Below, in pieces: positions 52,278 through 55,034 of a stretch of 55,034 bases of DNA. Made by a program: the position numbers and the translations under genes. The stretch comes from Clostridiales bacterium (lineage in GTDB: Bacteria > Bacillota > Clostridia > Oscillospirales > Oscillospiraceae). Position 1 is the first letter of the stretch; each line of letters begins with the position of its first letter. Under the pieces are notes generated by a model, which was not told the DNA's origin, searched no databases, and saw only the letters and a program-made list of their open reading frames with translations. The stretch covers positions 1-55,034 of the forward strand of contig JAJBVG010000009.1 of the NCBI GenBank assembly GCA_020859945.1, in the 5' to 3' direction.

Positions 52278-53426
52278 TTGAAACGAAATAACCTCATTGC
52301 AATTTTGACCGTCCTGTGTCTTACCCTCACCGGCTGCTCCAACGCTTTTCTCCCGGAGAGTCGGGACATCACCAATGTCCAGCTCATGCGCACTCTGGCC
52401 CTGGACCCTGGGGAGGAGGCACAGGTGGCGGTGACGGCGGCGGGGGATGTCCAGCCCGGTGACGAGGGCGGCGAGGCCCAGCCGCCCACAATTTTGAGCT
52501 GGGAGGCCCCCACGGTGTTCTCCGCCTGTCTGACCATGCAGACCTACGGGGACGGCTATATTTCCTACGGCCACGTCAGCCAGTGTCTCATCAATGCCGA
52601 CCTGCCGGAGCGGGCGGGGAGTTACCTGCTGGACTTTATCGAGCGGGACTTTGAAATGCGGATGGACATCGACCTCTACGCCGTGATGGAGGGCTGGGCG
52701 GCGGACCTGCTGACGGAGACCGCCAGCGAGACACAGTCCGCCACCCAGCGGCTGGAATCGGTTGCCCGCGACTTGAAACTGACCTCCCAGGGCTGGCCGG
52801 TAACGCTGCGGGATTTCCTCATCGACCTGGCGGACAACGGCTGTGCTTTGTTGCCGGTGGCGGCGCTGCAAGAGGAGGAAGGGGAGGCTACCATTGTCTG
52901 CGACCACCTGTGCTGGTTCCGGGAGGAACGGCTGGGAGGCGAGCTGACCGGGGAGCAGTCACGGGCGGCGGGGATTTTGCTCGGCCAGGCGAAAAGCGGC
53001 GCGGTGGAGACGACCCTCTCCGACGGGAGCCTTGTTGGATTGCGGCTCACCGGTGCAACGGTCCGGTGGCAGCCCCAGTGGGAGGGGGATACCCTGACGG
53101 GCGTGACGGTTCAGGTCTCCGCCACTGCTGATTTGGCGGAGCTGCGGGGGGACGCGGACCCCTATGAGCCGTCGGTGCAGGAGGAACTGAATCAGCGTCT
53201 GGCGCAGGAATTGGAGAGGCAGCTACAGGAGCTGTTGGACCTCTCTCAGGCGGAAAACGCGGATTTCCTCCACCTGGCGCGCAGGCTGGGGGTACAATGT
53301 CCCGCCCGGAGCGGCGTCTTGCAGGAGAATTGGGCCGAGTGGTTTCCCCAGCTGACGCTGACCGCTCAGGTGGAGGGCATCGTGGAGCGCAGCTATGACG
53401 TGAACCGGGCGGAGGTCAGCACATGA
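52278..53426 (+). CDS. GerC-family germination lipoprotein
   Basis: A 382-aa lipoprotein subunit of the germinant receptor. The signal peptide ends with the lipobox LTLTGC. The mature part follows the Ger(x)C layout (N-terminal domain, then VVRGRLT-like strands and a C-terminal helix-rich section), but the overall identity is low and rests partly on the operon position between GerA and GerB. The start TTG at 52278 is chosen because GAGAGGGAG ends four bases before it. An upstream TTG (52263) lies inside that RBS. It overlaps the next small gene (ATGA). Confidence 0.82.
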   Translation: MKRNNLIAILTVLCLTLTGCSNAFLPESRDITNVQLMRTLALDPGEEAQVAVTAAGDVQPGDEGGEAQPPTILSWEAPTVFSACLTMQTYGDGYISYGHVSQCLINADLPERAGSYLLDFIERDFEMRMDIDLYAVMEGWAADLLTETASETQSATQRLESVARDLKLTSQGWPVTLRDFLIDLADNGCALLPVAALQEEEGEATIVCDHLCWFREERLGGELTGEQSRAAGILLGQAKSGAVETTLSDGSLVGLRLTGATVRWQPQWEGDTLTGVTVQVSATADLAELRGDADPYEPSVQEELNQRLAQELERQLQELLDLSQAENADFLHLARRLGVQCPARSGVLQENWAEWFPQLTLTAQVEGIVERSYDVNRAEVST

Positions 53427-53608
53427 GGTGGTTGTATTTGGCACTGTGGGGCCTGTTGGCCTGGCAGGAGCTGCCTCCCCTCTGGCGGGAGGGCAGGCGG
53501 CGGGAGCTGACCCTCTGGCTGGCGCTGGCCGGGGCGGGGCTGGCGCTGGCGGTGTGGTACTTCTGGGGAGACCCCCAGTGGCGGCTGGCGGAGTGGCTGG
53601 TTGGCTGA
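53423..53608 (+). CDS. Small membrane protein of the germination operon
   Basis: A 61-aa protein with two hydrophobic stretches: residues 1-16 (a short N-terminal segment) and 31-48 (WLALAGAGLALAVWYFW). Its start overlaps the gerC stop by ATGA, and gerB follows 22 bp later. Small hydrophobic proteins accompany some ger operons, but no family is recognised. Conservation in length and position would support a real gene. Confidence 0.65.
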   Translation: MRWLYLALWGLLAWQELPPLWREGRRRELTLWLALAGAGLALAVWYFWGDPQWRLAEWLVG

Positions 53609-53630
53609 CCGTAATGAAGGAGATTGACAG

Positions 53631-54710
53631 ATGGACAACGCAATTTCTCTGCGCCAATACCTGGTGCTGCTGTTTGTGGCGCTGCTGTCCCCGCTGGTGA
53701 AGCTGATCCCCGGCGGGCTGGCGGCGCAGGCCGGGACGGGGGCGTGGCTCTCCACGCTGCTCTTGCTGCTGCCCGCCCTGGCGGTGGTGTGGCTGGCGGC
53801 GTATCTGAGCCGGGGCCTGCCGGAGAAGGAGGGGCTGGGAGAGCTGCTGTGTCGCTGCCTGGGACAACGGCTGGGGCGCGTTCTCTGCGGCGTTTTCGGC
53901 GTTTGGCTGCTGTTGCTCAGTTGTCTGACCCTGCGGCTGGGTGTGGAGCGCCTGACCTCCACCATCTATCCCAACACGGAAATGGGACTGTTCTTTCTGG
54001 CGGTTTTGACCATCGAATGGTGGCTGGGCAAACAGAAGCTGCCGGTGCTGGCGCGAGTGGGGCAAATCTTTTTCTTCGCCGTGGTGCTGACCCTGGCGCT
54101 GGTGCTGGTGATGGGGGTTAGCAGGATTCATATATATAATGTATGGCCGGTGTGGTTCCAGGATCTGCCCAGTGTGGCCGGGGCCACAGTCCCCGCACTG
54201 GGGGTGCTGGGGACCGGTGTGGGGACACTGTTCTGCTTCGGCCAGGTGACGGACCGGCGGGACGGCAGGCGGCTGGCGCTGGGGTGGACAGCGGCGCTGT
54301 GTCTGACGCTGGCGGCGCTGAGCTTTGTGGTGCTGGGGGTGTTTGGTCCCACAGTCGTTCAGCGGCTGCAAATCCCTTTTTTCAGCCTGGCAAAAGAGGT
54401 GAGCGTTGAGGGCGCGGTGGAACGGCTGGAGCCGCTGGTGGTGACCATGTGGGTGTTCACCGATGTGGTGCTGCTGGGGCTGCTGCTGCGGAGCGCTGGC
54501 CGGGCGCTGACCCTGGCCGTAGGTGGCAGGGAGCAGCAGAGCTTGACGCCGCTGTTGCTGCTGGTGCTGCCGGGGGCGTATTTGGCGGCGGGTTCCTTTT
54601 TTGCCCTGGAGCGGAGCTATGAGATGTGGTTCCTGTGGGGAGACCTGGCGCTGTTCTATGGGGTCCCGCTGGCCGCCGGGATCATCGGCAAGTGCAGAGG
54701 CGTGTTGTAG
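53631..54710 (+). CDS. GerB-family spore germination permease
   Basis: A 359-aa integral membrane protein with about ten predicted helices, of the GerAB/amino acid permease-type fold that binds the germinant. The N-terminal blocks ISLRQYLVLLFVALLSPLVKLIPG and TLRLGVERLTSTIYPNTE match the family. The start follows AAGGAG. It is the last gene of the germination operon. The 324-bp stretch after it holds only tandem promoters and a leader. Confidence 0.9.
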   Translation: MDNAISLRQYLVLLFVALLSPLVKLIPGGLAAQAGTGAWLSTLLLLLPALAVVWLAAYLSRGLPEKEGLGELLCRCLGQRLGRVLCGVFGVWLLLLSCLTLRLGVERLTSTIYPNTEMGLFFLAVLTIEWWLGKQKLPVLARVGQIFFFAVVLTLALVLVMGVSRIHIYNVWPVWFQDLPSVAGATVPALGVLGTGVGTLFCFGQVTDRRDGRRLALGWTAALCLTLAALSFVVLGVFGPTVVQRLQIPFFSLAKEVSVEGAVERLEPLVVTMWVFTDVVLLGLLLRSAGRALTLAVGGREQQSLTPLLLLVLPGAYLAAGSFFALERSYEMWFLWGDLALFYGVPLAAGIIGKCRGVL

Positions 54711-54770
54711 AAGGGGAGAGAGGTTGTCGGGGGTCCCTGAAAATTTTTTGATTTTACGTCGAAAAAACAG

Positions 54771-54799
54771 TTGACATTCCTTTGTGAGCGTGGTATAGT
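54771..54799 (+). promoter_or_regulatory. Promoter P1 of a probable rRNA operon
   Basis: TTGACA (54771-54776), a 17-bp spacer and TATAGT (54794-54799), preceded by an A/T-rich upstream region (AAATTTTTTGATTTTACG) that could be an UP element. Confidence 0.8.
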
Positions 54800-54901
54800 A
54801 TCGTTCGTTCGGGCGATTCATTCGCATCCGCGAGGAAAAACGCCGACCATATCTGTAAAACATTTGCTTGCAACTGAATTTGAAAAAAATCAAAAAAGTG
54901 C

Positions 54902-54930
54902 TTGACAAAGGGTTGCGGATGTGCTAAGAT
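54902..54930 (+). promoter_or_regulatory. Promoter P2 of a probable rRNA operon
   Basis: TTGACA (54902-54907), a 17-bp spacer and TAAGAT (54925-54930), 131 bp downstream of P1. Tandem strong promoters with identical spacing are typical of Firmicutes rRNA operons. Confidence 0.82.
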
Positions 54931-55034
54931 TAATAAGTCGTTCAGAGCGGCGAAAAAGCAACGCGATGAAGAACGGCCGCTGTGTACCTTGTAAATTAAA
55001 CAACGTGAAACAAACTTGAAGCACCAGATAAGAT
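54931..55034 (+). ncRNA. Probable leader of a 16S rRNA operon
   Basis: From P2 the sequence continues without an ORF and contains AACAACGTGAAACAAAC, similar to Firmicutes 16S leader/antitermination regions. The 16S gene itself would begin beyond the window, so this is inference from promoters and leader only. Confidence 0.65.

Noticed and set aside
53223-54908. 561-codon open frame on the - strand opposite gerB
   Set aside because: Gln/Pro-rich antisense translation; it also crosses the rRNA-type promoter.

Overview
The window comes from a high-GC, spore-forming gut-type Clostridia, most likely Oscillospiraceae (relatives of Flavonifractor, Lawsonibacter or Oscillibacter). The evidence is GC-rich Firmicutes gene content with strong AGGAG ribosome binding sites, a GerA/GerB/GerC-type germination operon, an Etf/acyl-CoA dehydrogenase module of the butyrate-producer kind, and ABC sugar importers without their own ATPase. 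This placement is inference from gene content. No 16S sequence is inside the window, although an rRNA leader appears to begin at its right end.

Layout. 1-4043 (+): the end of ilvD, pepD with an overlapping COG3323-type gene, and bioB behind a palindrome-covered promoter. 4108-12955 (-): the conserved rimP-nusA-ylxR-ylxQ-infB-rbfA-nrnA-truB translation/ribosome-maturation cluster, with a DUF4375-like gene between nrnA and truB, a repeat element between infB and rbfA, and a small secreted BofC-like gene upstream. 13220-15453: an Asp/Glu racemase and a DUF2974 hydrolase-like gene. 15801-24618: a tannase-family esterase and LysR regulator (-), divergent from a GPH transporter, two HGGG esterases (one a lipoprotein) and a GH3 enzyme (+). 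This looks like a locus for plant phenolic esters and glycosides. 24754-31093: disaccharide metabolism with beta-phosphoglucomutase and a GH65 phosphorylase (+), then a GH13 amylosucrase-type enzyme and fructokinase (-). 31423-34493 (-): etfA and a single gene fusing an acyl-CoA dehydrogenase to EtfB. 34742-37400 (-): a tightly overlapping four-gene membrane/lipoprotein operon of unknown function. 37524-44512: a LacI regulator divergent from two CUT1 permeases, a binding lipoprotein and a GH32 fructosidase, probably for fructo-oligosaccharides or sucrose. 44631-48892 (-): pgk, tpiA and gpmI. 48972-50312 (-): trmL and a YheO-like regulator. 50732-54710 (+): the spore germination operon. 54711-55034: tandem promoters and a leader, probably for an rRNA operon.

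The genes form a coherent carbohydrate programme. Sucrose or fructans would yield fructose and glucosyl units (GH32, GH13_4), fructokinase and the GH65/beta-PGM pair would feed hexose phosphates into glycolysis, and pgk/tpiA/gpmI carry the lower pathway. The Etf-dehydrogenase fusion would handle acyl-CoA reduction.

The most unusual features are not genes. (1) Three families of 7-bp tandem repeats (TTAGCNN, CTAACCA, ATTGCNN) recur throughout. They sit on or within a few bases of stop codons, sometimes encode the last residues, and put stop codons in all frames of both strands. (2) A ~100-bp unit that re-creates the pgk C-terminal codons plus a hairpin is repeated downstream of pgk with compensatory stem changes. 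(3) The acyl-CoA dehydrogenase-EtfB fusion. (4) A leader in which two near-identical operators bracket a terminator-like hairpin before the ABC operon.
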